Shown: positions 1-5,734, counted from the first letter of the stretch. The stretch is DNA of 14,623 nt from an uncultured Ruminococcus sp. (GCF_946187255.1 NZ_CAMHRZ010000061.1:1-14623); one strand, 5' to 3'. Program-made: numbers and translations. The notes: generated from the letters alone by a model not told the origin.

Positions 1-203
1 GTTAAAAATCCAAAGGCTACTGAGAAACGCTCCACGTCCCGCAACACTGCCGGTAACGAGCCCGCCTGTCCCGTGTCAGGACCAAATAAACAGCTGCACC
101 GCTAAATGCGATGCAGCTGTGATGTTTCGGATATGTCCGTGCAAAAAAGCCAAAGCACTATGAACTTATCCCCGCCTTTATAAATATACTTCCCCAAGTA
201 CAC
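1..203 (-). ncRNA. Putative structured ncRNA or long 5' leader, class not identified
   Basis: A consensus promoter at 208-236 starts a leftward transcript near 201-203, and no convincing ORF follows. The RNA folds into clear elements when read on the minus strand. A 5' hairpin, GUACUU/AAGUAU with a GGGG loop, lies at about 187-202. A two-part stem follows, GGAUA/UAUCC enclosing GUGC/GCAC. A strong central hairpin (about 92-122) has 9-bp arms ACAGCUGCA/UGCAGCUGU and an inner CGC/GCG. Smaller stems GUCC/GGAC and GCUC/GAGC come next. AAAGGC near 173-178 can pair with GCCUUU near 12-17 to close the structure, and UUUUU follows at 4-8. About 200 nt with paired ends and a U-run would suit a free-standing ncRNA; 6S RNA is one possibility. 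The central hairpin followed by UUUAUUU could instead be a terminator or attenuator. The class is unresolved. Confidence 0.45.
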
Positions 204-207
204 CCTT

Positions 208-236
208 ATTATAACGTTTTCGTAAGCAGTTGTCAA
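208..236 (-). promoter_or_regulatory. Consensus sigma-A promoter for the left-edge RNA
   Basis: On the minus strand, TTGACA (231-236), a 17-bp spacer and TATAAT (208-213) match the consensus at every position. The region upstream of the -35 is strongly AT-rich (237-300), as in UP elements of stable-RNA promoters. It fires toward position 1. Confidence 0.85.
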
Positions 237-251
237 TAAGTTGTATTCTTT

Positions 252-284
252 GGTGATATATTTTAATTTATATCATTTTTCACC
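252..284. repeat. AT-rich inverted repeat upstream of the RNA promoter
   Basis: TGATATA (254-260) and TATATCA (269-275) form a perfect 7-bp inverted repeat with an 8-nt centre. GGTG (252-255) and CACC (281-284) extend it beyond a T-rich bulge. It lies about 15-45 bp upstream of the -35 at 231-236, where an operator or UP element could sit. Confidence 0.4.
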
Positions 285-305
285 CAATAAAAGACAGCAT
301 TTACC

Positions 306-362
306 ATAAACAGCACTTTTAACTGTTTATACTGCTTTATTCGTTGGGGGTAGAATAAAGCA
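306..362. repeat. Two adjacent perfect inverted repeats downstream of folT
   Basis: ATAAACAG (306-313) pairs with CTGTTTAT (323-330): 8 bp with a 9-nt loop. Three bases later TGCTTTATTC (333-342) pairs with GAATAAAGCA (353-362): 10 bp with a 10-nt G-rich loop. Neither has an adjoining long T-run, so they are not typical terminators. They could be 3'-UTR structures of the folT mRNA or DNA-binding sites. No gene is seen in 237-465. Confidence 0.45.
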
Positions 363-370
363 TAATGACG

Positions 371-402
371 AAAACTTTCCGGCTTAATTGTTTTCAAAAG
401 CC
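371..402 (-). terminator. Weak possible terminator of folT
   Basis: On the minus strand GGCTT (398-402) pairs with AAGCC (381-385), with an additional TTG/CAA inside. GGAAAGTTTTC follows. The stem is short and the T-run is displaced, so this is only a tentative 3' end for the folT transcript, about 65 nt past its stop. Confidence 0.3.
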
Positions 403-465
403 ATGATAGCGGCGATAAAGTTCACAGAAAATTTACAAAATTGGGAGTTTTTAGTAATTTAGGTT

Positions 466-1107
466 TCAGGCAGCAGTTTTCCTGTTTACGGACATACGTC
501 TGTACGCCAGATAAACCGCAGGCAGTATTGCGAACATCAGCGGAATATCAACAGCCAGCTGAACGAGATTTTTGATGACTCTTGCAGCGATTGCAGCACT
601 GTAAGCCTGTTTAGGAATGAAGCCGTAATGCATATTCAGTGCAGTGTTGATGAAAATGTTGATGATGGTTATATTCAGCAGCTTAGCTACAACTATGCGA
701 ACGAAGAACTGCACACTGAGACCGCTTTTGGTAACGGCTTCCTTACCGTCTTCTGCTTTTTTTGAGAATATCGAATAATCGACCTTAGTGTAAAGCACAG
801 CACCGTAGATAAGTCCCGAAAGACCCTGTACCAGCGTATATGCAGGCAGGAAAGGCGCACCTGCGGGATTAGCGATGAAGCCTACGACATCGCAGATAAG
901 ACCTGCGAAAAAGCCGACTGTGGGTCCGAAAAGCATACCTATGCAGGCAGCCGCCAGGTAAGCAAAGCTGATCTTGAAATAGGGTGTGTTAATTGTCAGA
1001 GATTCAAGCAGCATGGAAACTGCAATGAAAATGCCCGTAACACACAGGCATCTGATGTTAGTCAGCTCCTTCGCTGACTTTCCGAACGACGAAAAAAAGC
1101 TCTTCAT
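466..1107 (-). CDS. folT: Folate-family ECF transporter substrate-binding (S) component
   Basis: This is a 213-residue, very hydrophobic protein with about six membrane segments. It fits the S component of an energy-coupling factor importer. Such a protein binds folate or a derivative in the membrane and works with the shared EcfA/EcfA'/EcfT module, which is not in this window. The family-like stretch is at 45-104: a small-residue-rich helix, then GMLFGPTVGFFAGLICDVVG (57-76), a loop with Pro and Gly (81-88), and GLSGLIYG (95-102). Near the C-terminus ARVIKNLVQLAVD (175-187) resembles the helix that contacts the energy module. AAAAAGGAGG lies 8 nt before the ATG. A THF riboswitch directly upstream (1173-1300) gives independent support for folate as substrate. 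It lies 230 bp after pfkA on the same strand, and no obvious promoter of its own is seen. Confidence 0.9.
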   Translation of the reverse strand: MKSFFSSFGKSAKELTNIRCLCVTGIFIAVSMLLESLTINTPYFKISFAYLAAACIGMLFGPTVGFFAGLICDVVGFIANPAGAPFLPAYTLVQGLSGLIYGAVLYTKVDYSIFSKKAEDGKEAVTKSGLSVQFFVRIVVAKLLNITIINIFINTALNMHYGFIPKQAYSAAIAARVIKNLVQLAVDIPLMFAILPAVYLAYRRMSVNRKTAA

Positions 1108-1114
1108 AAATTTC

Positions 1115-1152
1115 CTCCTTTTTACAACACAGCCTCGTGCATAAAGGAGTAG
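1115..1152 (-). promoter_or_regulatory. folT ribosome binding site and complementary anti-SD segment
   Basis: On the minus strand the RBS AAAGGAG (1115-1121) is exactly complementary to CUCCUUU (1143-1149) upstream. The overlapping CUACUC (1147-1152) is exactly complementary to GAGUAG (1283-1288), a conserved element at the 5' side of the THF aptamer. The two pairings exclude each other. This suggests translational control: ligand keeps GAGUAG inside the aptamer, which frees CUCCUUU to mask the RBS. Confidence 0.6.
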
Positions 1153-1172
1153 TTCATGAAAAGCTCTCTTTT

Positions 1173-1300
1173 ACACATTCAGCGGGATGCGAACACCGAA
1201 CCGCAAAACCGTATCATTATGATACGCGCCTTTTCGTTCCTGCGGCAACTCCCCGTCCGCAGGACACTTAACGCTCGGTATCCTACTCTGTATAATGTGT
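1173..1300 (-). ncRNA. Tetrahydrofolate (THF) riboswitch, folT leader
   Basis: Read on the minus strand, this leader carries the THF-aptamer landmarks in order: GAGUAG, then GAGCGUUAAGUG, a P3 hairpin CCUGCGG/CCGCAGG with a GGGGAGUU-type loop, AACGAAAAGGCGCG, and GCAUCCCGCU near the 3' side. P1 is formed by ACACAUU (1294-1300) and AAUGUGU (1173-1179), with CAG/CUG continuing the helix. P2 is GAUAC/GUAUC. A perfect palindrome GTATCATTATGATAC (1211-1225) lies in the 3' P2 strand and could form a competing hairpin. The aptamer is somewhat longer than the usual roughly 100 nt because of extra sequence before the 3' element. Such switches repress folate uptake or synthesis genes when reduced folate is plentiful. 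Confidence 0.88.
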
Positions 1301-1301
1301 A

Positions 1302-1317
1302 CGGTCATCGCTGACCG
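1302..1317 (-). other. Short hairpin between pfkA and the THF riboswitch
   Basis: CGGTCA and TGACCG form a 6-bp stem around GCGA, 20 nt after the pfkA stop. No T-run follows, so it is a poor terminator. pfkA transcription may continue into the folT leader. Confidence 0.35.
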
Positions 1318-1337
1318 CGCATTATTACCTTAAATTA

Positions 1338-2300
1338 TCAGAACGCAGTCTCATTCAGGATAGCGTACAGCTCGTCCTCGAAGGGCTTCTTCATGGAGAG
1401 TGCTTCCTGTATATCAACGTCGTAGATCTTGTTGTCTTTCATGCCGACAACTCTGTTGCCGATGCCCTTTTCCAGCAGCTCAACAGCGTGGAAGCCCATC
1501 TGTGTAGCGATAACTCTGTCGCGAACAGTAGGAGAGCCGCCTCTCTGAACATGACCCAGAATAGTTGCTCTTGTCTCAACGCCTGTCTTCTCGCTGATGA
1601 TCTTGGTGATCTCGTCGGTCTTGCCAACACCCTCAGCAACAACGATGAGGAAGTGGGTCTTACCGGTCTTCATGGTATTCTTCATCTTGGCACAGATCTC
1701 GTCCAGATCGTACTCCTCTTCGGGAGTGATAACAGCCTCTGCACCTACAGCCAGACCAACGTTGATAGCTATGTAGCCTGCATTTCTGCCCATTACTTCG
1801 ATAACAGAGCATCTGTCATGGGACTGTGCGGTATCTCTGATCTTGTCGATCATTTCCATAGCTGTGTTCATTGCGGTGTCGTAGCCGATAGTATACTCGG
1901 TGCAGGAAATATCATTGTCGATAGTTCCGGGCAGACCGATGCAGGGGATACCCATAGCGGACAGATCGGCAGCACCTCTGAAAGAACCGTCGCCGCCTAT
2001 AACGACGATACCGTCAAGACCCATTGCCTCGCAGGCTGCCTTGCCCTTGGCAACACCCTCTTTTGTCCTGAATTCGGGACATCTTGCTGTATAGAGGACA
2101 GTACCGCCTCTCTGGATGATACCCGATACAGTTCTTGCATTCATCTCGATGACTTCGCCGTTAAGCAGACCGTTATAGCCTCTCTTGATACCAACGACTT
2201 CCATACCCCTTGTCAGAGCTGCTCTGCATACTGCTCTTACAGCAGCATTCATGCCGGGTGCGTCGCCGCCGCTTGTGAGAACGCCGATCTTCTTTGCCAT
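1338..2300 (-). CDS. pfkA: ATP-dependent 6-phosphofructokinase
   Basis: This enzyme phosphorylates fructose 6-phosphate to fructose 1,6-bisphosphate, the committed step of glycolysis, in the cytosol. The 320 residues match the usual length of bacterial homotetrameric PFK. Visible motifs are GGDAPGMNA (11-19) for nucleotide binding, GGDGS (102-106), PGTIDND (124-130) with catalytic Asp128, EVMGR (168-172) and HVQRGGSP (250-257) in the substrate site. Gly105 in GGDGS is typical of ATP-using rather than pyrophosphate-using enzymes. A longer in-frame start exists at 2378, but the ATG at 2300 begins the conserved MAKKIGVLTSGGDAPG and has TGGAGG at the right distance, while the upstream extension runs through the promoter. 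It is probably transcribed alone or with folT downstream. Confidence 0.97.
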   Translation of the reverse strand: MAKKIGVLTSGGDAPGMNAAVRAVCRAALTRGMEVVGIKRGYNGLLNGEVIEMNARTVSGIIQRGGTVLYTARCPEFRTKEGVAKGKAACEAMGLDGIVVIGGDGSFRGAADLSAMGIPCIGLPGTIDNDISCTEYTIGYDTAMNTAMEMIDKIRDTAQSHDRCSVIEVMGRNAGYIAINVGLAVGAEAVITPEEEYDLDEICAKMKNTMKTGKTHFLIVVAEGVGKTDEITKIISEKTGVETRATILGHVQRGGSPTVRDRVIATQMGFHAVELLEKGIGNRVVGMKDNKIYDVDIQEALSMKKPFEDELYAILNETAF

Positions 2301-2370
2301 AATATATACCTCCAAATTCGGGCAGAAAAACATACTTCCGCCCTGTTTCTTCTTATTTTCCACATCTAAG

Positions 2371-2405
2371 ATTATCACAAAGCCCTCGACTTGTCAAGGG
2401 CTTTG
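2371..2405 (-). promoter_or_regulatory. pfkA promoter embedded in a 28-bp near-palindrome
   Basis: On the minus strand TTGACA (2392-2397) is followed 15 bp later by GATAAT (2371-2376), preceded by TG as in an extended -10. Overlapping the -35 and spacer is a near-perfect inverted repeat, CAAAGCCCTCGAC (2378-2390) and GTCAAGGGCTTTG (2393-2405), with one mismatch. It could be a repressor operator on pfkA. It could also be a transcription terminator for the upstream kinase-like gene, although no T-run follows the stem. Confidence 0.55.
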
Positions 2406-2428
2406 GATACTTTTTCACATTTTTTCAA

Positions 2429-2478
2429 AAACGTTTTAGATAAGGTTCATTATTTAATGAAAAATACCGAAAACGTTT
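2429..2478 (-). terminator. Candidate terminator of the pseudokinase gene
   Basis: AAACGTTTT (2429-2437) and AAAACGTTT (2470-2478) pair as the outer stem. TTCATTA (2446-2452) and TAATGAA (2455-2461) form an inner perfect hairpin. On the minus strand the outer arm is followed by TT, giving five T in a row before a G. The stem is AT-rich and overlaps the stop codon at 2477-2479, so efficiency is uncertain. Confidence 0.4.
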
Positions 2479-4402
2479 AATATCCGTTGTTATCGTAGCC
2501 GTTTCCGTAGTCCGCCACAGGGTCTGTAACGGGCTCTGTATCCGACCAGACGGGCTGTGTATCGGTCCAAACGGGCTGGGTATCCGTCCATGCGGAGGTC
2601 TCCGAAGTCGCCTGTGTTTCCGTTGCGCTGGCAGAGGTCGTCGCCTTTGTGGCGGCGGTAGTCTCAGCAGCCTTGCCGTTGCATACAACGACTGTCAGCG
2701 TCTCGCCCTTTTCGATATTGATATATCCGCCTGAGGGGATGCTGGTTCTTATAACGTAGTCCATTGCGATAGAGGGGTGCTTCTCGGTGGTCACGCTGTA
2801 CTTTATGTTCAGCGTGTTGAGAAGTGCCAGATAATCCGTCTTTGACCATCCGTTGCAGTCGGGTACGGGTATAGTCGGAGGTCCCGCGCATACATCCATT
2901 ACGAGGTCGTTCTTCCTGGTGGGGTCGTAATCCGAGCCTTCGGGGATGCTCTGGCTTCTTACCAGTCCGCGCTCGTCTTCTTCGGAGTAGTAATACTTGG
3001 GTTTCAGCGTGAACTCGTTGCCCATCTTCTTCTCAACTTCATTGTAGAACAGACCGACGATATTCGGCATAATTGAGCCCATACCGTACTCTGTGTCATC
3101 AACGGGTGCCGTTGCCTGAGTGGTGGTCGTTGTGCCGTAGTCGTAATCGTCCTCTTCCTCTTCGCTGCTGTTGAGCACATCCGAACGCGGAGCCTTTGAT
3201 ACGGTAGTCTTTGTATCATCGGGCGGAGCGAACAGCTGTGTCATGAGGTATATACCTATTATCAGCAGCACTGCCAGCACGCATATACCTACGATAGTTG
3301 CTACCTTGCTGCCCTTTTTCTTGGGTGACTTGTAATCGTCCTCTTCTTCCCAGTCATCCTCCTCGTTCCTGCGCTGTCTGTCCTCACGGGGGATGTGCTG
3401 TATCGGTATGGTCTGGGTGGAGCCTTTGGGATGTTCCATCCTGGAAGGCTGTTCAAAAAGTCCCGACACCAGTTCGGTCACGGTCTTTGTCCTCTCCTCG
3501 CCGCGCACAGCCATCGCCTGTGCCAGCGCATCGGAGATATGCTGAGGTATTCTCGGGTTTATGCGGTTCGCATCCACCATAGTATCATTATGTATCCTGG
3601 TGTTGGCATCCAGCGGCATAGACCCTGTGAGTATGCGGTATACCACCGCAGCCACTGCGTATACATCCGTCCAGGTCCCCTGCCACTGCAGTGAAGAATA
3701 CTGCTCGGGGGCTGTATAGCCCGAATAGAACTCGGCGATCATACCTGTATTCGATGTCCTTATGGAACTTATGCAGAAGCCTGTAAGTTTCAGCTCGCCA
3801 TCGGTTGTTACTATGATATTCTCGGGGGATATGCCTCTGTGGATTATACCCGCGTTATGGATGATGTTCAATGTTGTGAACAGCGGTACGAACAGCTTTT
3901 TCACCTGTTCCCATGTCAGGAATCCTGTGTTGGACTGGAGGAACTTTTTCAGCGAAACGCCCTCCACATATTCAAGTATGACATAAGTCGTATTGTTCTC
4001 CGCGAACATATCCTTAGCAGTAACGATATGCGCCAGATTGCGCATACGCGACAGAACCTTGTTCATGTCCGCAAATTCCGACATAAAGGTCTTGTACTTC
4101 GCAAGACAGTCCTTGTTCACCTGAATAGTCAGCCCGTCCGACTCTCTTTCGCAGAGGGTGTCGGGCATATACTCACGGCAGACGCATTTGCATTTGCCCA
4201 CCATATCATAGCAGATATACGATGCGCCCTCACCGTTGTAGGATAGCATCTTACCGATCACATATCTGTTGTCCAGCACAGTTTTCGGTGCTAAATAAGA
4301 CTGTAAATGGGGGATATCGTCCGAATAGCTGCAATAATGACAGTGCCCGTCGGGGTCAAGTTCGTTCATGCAGCCCATGCACAGCTTAACACTCGGTTCC
4401 AT
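2477..4402 (-). CDS. Zinc-ribbon / pseudokinase / PASTA membrane protein
   Basis: The 641-residue protein has the order of PrkC/Stk-type PASTA kinases. A zinc ribbon comes first (C8, C11, C21, C24), then a kinase fold (about 46-317), an acidic-basic linker, one membrane span (367-391), two PASTA repeats (about 445-507 and 508-576), and a Thr/Ser-rich tail (577-641). The kinase fold keeps a degenerate glycine loop (54-60), Glu109 of helix C, Asn195, the APE motif (231-233) and Asp246. Three catalytic residues are changed: the VAIK lysine is Arg76, HRD is HRG (188-190), and DFG is GFC (208-210). It should therefore be a pseudokinase, or an enzyme with unusual chemistry. The expected topology is kinase inside and PASTA outside, where such repeats bind muropeptides or lipid II. 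The tail has three WTDTQPV-like repeats (605-625). AAGGAGG precedes the ATG. It is a single-gene unit with its own promoter. Confidence 0.85.
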   Translation of the reverse strand: MEPSVKLCMGCMNELDPDGHCHYCSYSDDIPHLQSYLAPKTVLDNRYVIGKMLSYNGEGASYICYDMVGKCKCVCREYMPDTLCERESDGLTIQVNKDCLAKYKTFMSEFADMNKVLSRMRNLAHIVTAKDMFAENNTTYVILEYVEGVSLKKFLQSNTGFLTWEQVKKLFVPLFTTLNIIHNAGIIHRGISPENIIVTTDGELKLTGFCISSIRTSNTGMIAEFYSGYTAPEQYSSLQWQGTWTDVYAVAAVVYRILTGSMPLDANTRIHNDTMVDANRINPRIPQHISDALAQAMAVRGEERTKTVTELVSGLFEQPSRMEHPKGSTQTIPIQHIPREDRQRRNEEDDWEEEDDYKSPKKKGSKVATIVGICVLAVLLIIGIYLMTQLFAPPDDTKTTVSKAPRSDVLNSSEEEEDDYDYGTTTTTQATAPVDDTEYGMGSIMPNIVGLFYNEVEKKMGNEFTLKPKYYYSEEDERGLVRSQSIPEGSDYDPTRKNDLVMDVCAGPPTIPVPDCNGWSKTDYLALLNTLNIKYSVTTEKHPSIAMDYVIRTSIPSGGYINIEKGETLTVVVCNGKAAETTAATKATTSASATETQATSETSAWTDTQPVWTDTQPVWSDTEPVTDPVADYGNGYDNNGY

Positions 4403-4433
4403 ACCGAACCTCCTTACTTCATTTTATTTCAAT

Positions 4434-4486
4434 GACCGTCAGTAACGGTCGTCCGGTTCTCATCTTTGCACCCGACTTTCGGGCGC
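4434..4486 (-). other. Two 5'-UTR stem-loops of the pseudokinase mRNA
   Basis: The predicted start site (about 4487) is followed at once by GCGCCCGA-AAG-UCGGGUGC (4468-4486), an 8-bp stem with one G-U pair. A second stem, GACCGU/ACGGUC, lies at 4434-4450. A stem at the very 5' end often protects an mRNA from decay. No known riboswitch is recognised here. Confidence 0.5.
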
Positions 4487-4493
4487 TTCAATT

Positions 4494-4522
4494 ATATTAC
4501 CAATTATTCCGCATAAAGTCAA
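4494..4522 (-). promoter_or_regulatory. Pseudokinase promoter
   Basis: On the minus strand TTGACT (4517-4522), a 17-bp spacer and TAATAT (4494-4499) lie 92 bp before the start codon. Confidence 0.75.
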
Positions 4523-4607
4523 GTGATTTTACTTAAATGTACTTGTTATGCAACAATTTGTATTCTTTCTGTAAGAACTGCGCCCCGGATCGGGCTTAAT
4601 TTGCTTG

Positions 4608-5441
4608 TCAGCGCAGCAGTCTCCTGTAAAAATGCCCCGTCAGTGAAGAGGGCAGCAGGAACATCACCAGCTGTGCGGCGGAAGTCACCGTAAAATCCCA
4701 CAGGCTCGAAAAGCCCGAACGGTGTATCCTCCAGCGGACGGCGATAAACGACTTTGTGTTCGCCCAGTTGCGCCGCCTGTTGTAATTCCCGCCTGTGACC
4801 CTGTACTTTACCAGCACTCTCGGGATATTTCTGCCCACAGCCCCCGCAGCCAGCATCCTCACCACGAAGTCGTAGTCCTCGCAGCGCCTTACGGTGGAAT
4901 AGCCGCCTATCTTTTCAGCCCATGACTTTTTGTACACCAGCGTGGGGTTGTTGAAGGGATTGCGCCGCTTTGCGAATTCCCTTATGGCGGCATTGCCCGA
5001 AGGCGTTTTCTTAATGGCTATCTCATTGCCTGTGCCGCTGTCGAATTCACTGATATATGCGCCGAGTATATCTATACCCGGATGCTTTGCCATCAGGTAC
5101 ATGGAAAGCTCGCAGCGTTCGGGCAGTGCTATGTCATCCGAGTCCATCTTGACGATATACTCGTTGACGCACTTTTTGAGACCCTCGTTCGCGCAGTGAC
5201 CGACACCCATATTTTCAGGCAGGCGCAGCGGACGGAAGAACTCATACTTTTCTTCATACTCATCCACGACAGCGTCCAGCTCGCTTGTCAGCGGACCGTC
5301 GCACACCAGCACGAAGTCATTCGTGACAAAGGACTGTCCCAGCATACTTTCGATACAAGCCCGCAGATACTCGGGCTTTTCTCCTTTGTACACCGACATC
5401 AGCACACTGTAATCGGGCAGCACTATGCCCCTTGTCTCCAT
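4608..5441 (-). CDS. Family 2 glycosyltransferase (GT-A fold)
   Basis: The 277-residue protein transfers a sugar from a nucleotide donor to an unknown acceptor, probably in making a surface polysaccharide. The N-terminus has the strand YSVLMSVYKGEKPEYL (11-26) typical of the family, and the metal/nucleotide site is MDSDD (99-103). A later CEDYDF (187-192) supplies the likely catalytic acid, and LVKYRV (210-215) is also family-like. The C-terminal 25 residues are hydrophobic then basic (about 253-277), suggesting membrane association. A longer reading frame opens at 5567, but the ATG at 5441 has GAAGGAGG upstream, and the promoter at 5476-5504 would lie inside the longer version. It stands alone, with the divergent XRE gene upstream. 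Resemblance is to capsule-type enzymes; the exact sugar cannot be told. Confidence 0.9.
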   Translation of the reverse strand: METRGIVLPDYSVLMSVYKGEKPEYLRACIESMLGQSFVTNDFVLVCDGPLTSELDAVVDEYEEKYEFFRPLRLPENMGVGHCANEGLKKCVNEYIVKMDSDDIALPERCELSMYLMAKHPGIDILGAYISEFDSGTGNEIAIKKTPSGNAAIREFAKRRNPFNNPTLVYKKSWAEKIGGYSTVRRCEDYDFVVRMLAAGAVGRNIPRVLVKYRVTGGNYNRRRNWANTKSFIAVRWRIHRSGFSSLWDFTVTSAAQLVMFLLPSSLTGHFYRRLLR

Positions 5442-5475
5442 TCTGCGCACCTCCTTCACGGCAACATATATAATT

Positions 5476-5504
5476 ATTGTAACATTTTTCTTTGATTTTG
5501 TCAA
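5476..5504 (-). promoter_or_regulatory. Glycosyltransferase promoter
   Basis: On the minus strand TTGACA (5499-5504), a 17-bp spacer and TACAAT (5476-5481), with TG one base before the -10 (extended -10). The start codon follows 35 bp later. Confidence 0.85.
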
Positions 5505-5560
5505 CCGAGTGCGCTGCTGCGGGGGTAAAAGGCTGTTAAATATTCGGTATAGGAATATTA

Positions 5561-5581
5561 TTTGCAAAATAATTGTGCAAA
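5561..5581. repeat. Inverted repeat between divergent glycosyltransferase and XRE genes
   Basis: TTTGCA (5561-5566) and TGCAAA (5576-5581) are perfect 6-bp arms 9 bp apart. Their centres are about 1.5 helical turns apart, which would suit a dimeric regulator. The position, between the two divergent promoters, fits an operator, possibly for the XRE protein encoded next door. No binding evidence is available. Confidence 0.3.
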
Positions 5582-5661
5582 TTCATAAAAAATTCAGGCA
5601 AAATTAACGGTTTATATGGGCATACAAGGGCGTGCAGAATGTATTATATAGGATAAGAATA

Positions 5662-5670
5662 TGGTAAAAT
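5662..5670 (+). promoter_or_regulatory. Extended -10 promoter for the small ORF / XRE unit
   Basis: TGGTAAAAT gives TG-N-TAAAAT, an extended -10 element. No good -35 lies 17 bp upstream. Transcription would start near 5677, leaving only about 10 nt before the 15-codon ORF. Confidence 0.5.
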
Positions 5671-5686
5671 CTAGTAGAGAGGAGAT

Positions 5687-5734
5687 ATGGTACAGGTATA
5701 TGATTATATCGATCCACCTTACGATCCGGACTAA
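5687..5734 (+). CDS. Possible 15-aa small ORF or leader peptide before the XRE gene
   Basis: ATG at 5687 opens MVQVYDYIDPPYDPD and stops with TAA at 5732. GAGAGGAG lies just before it, although the spacing to ATG is only about 2-5 nt. The ORF ends 30 nt before the XRE start and would sit at the extreme 5' end of the same mRNA. The peptide is acidic and rich in Tyr, Asp and Pro, with no signal sequence, so an exported pheromone is unlikely. A translation-coupled leader peptide or a small partner of the regulator are possible roles. It could also be chance. Confidence 0.35.
   Translation: MVQVYDYIDPPYDPD

Noticed and set aside
1488..2369. 293-codon open frame on the plus strand
   Set aside because: It is antisense to pfkA, with odd Cys/Ser/His-rich composition and no family resemblance.
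2301..2378. 26-residue N-terminal extension of pfkA
   Set aside because: It runs through the pfkA RBS and promoter region. The family start MAKKIGVLTSGGDAPG at 2300 has a good RBS.
4566..4607. Small hairpins after the glycosyltransferase stop (GCCC/GGGC and TTCTT/AAGAA) as a terminator
   Set aside because: Stems are only 4-5 bp and no T-run follows; support is too weak to annotate.
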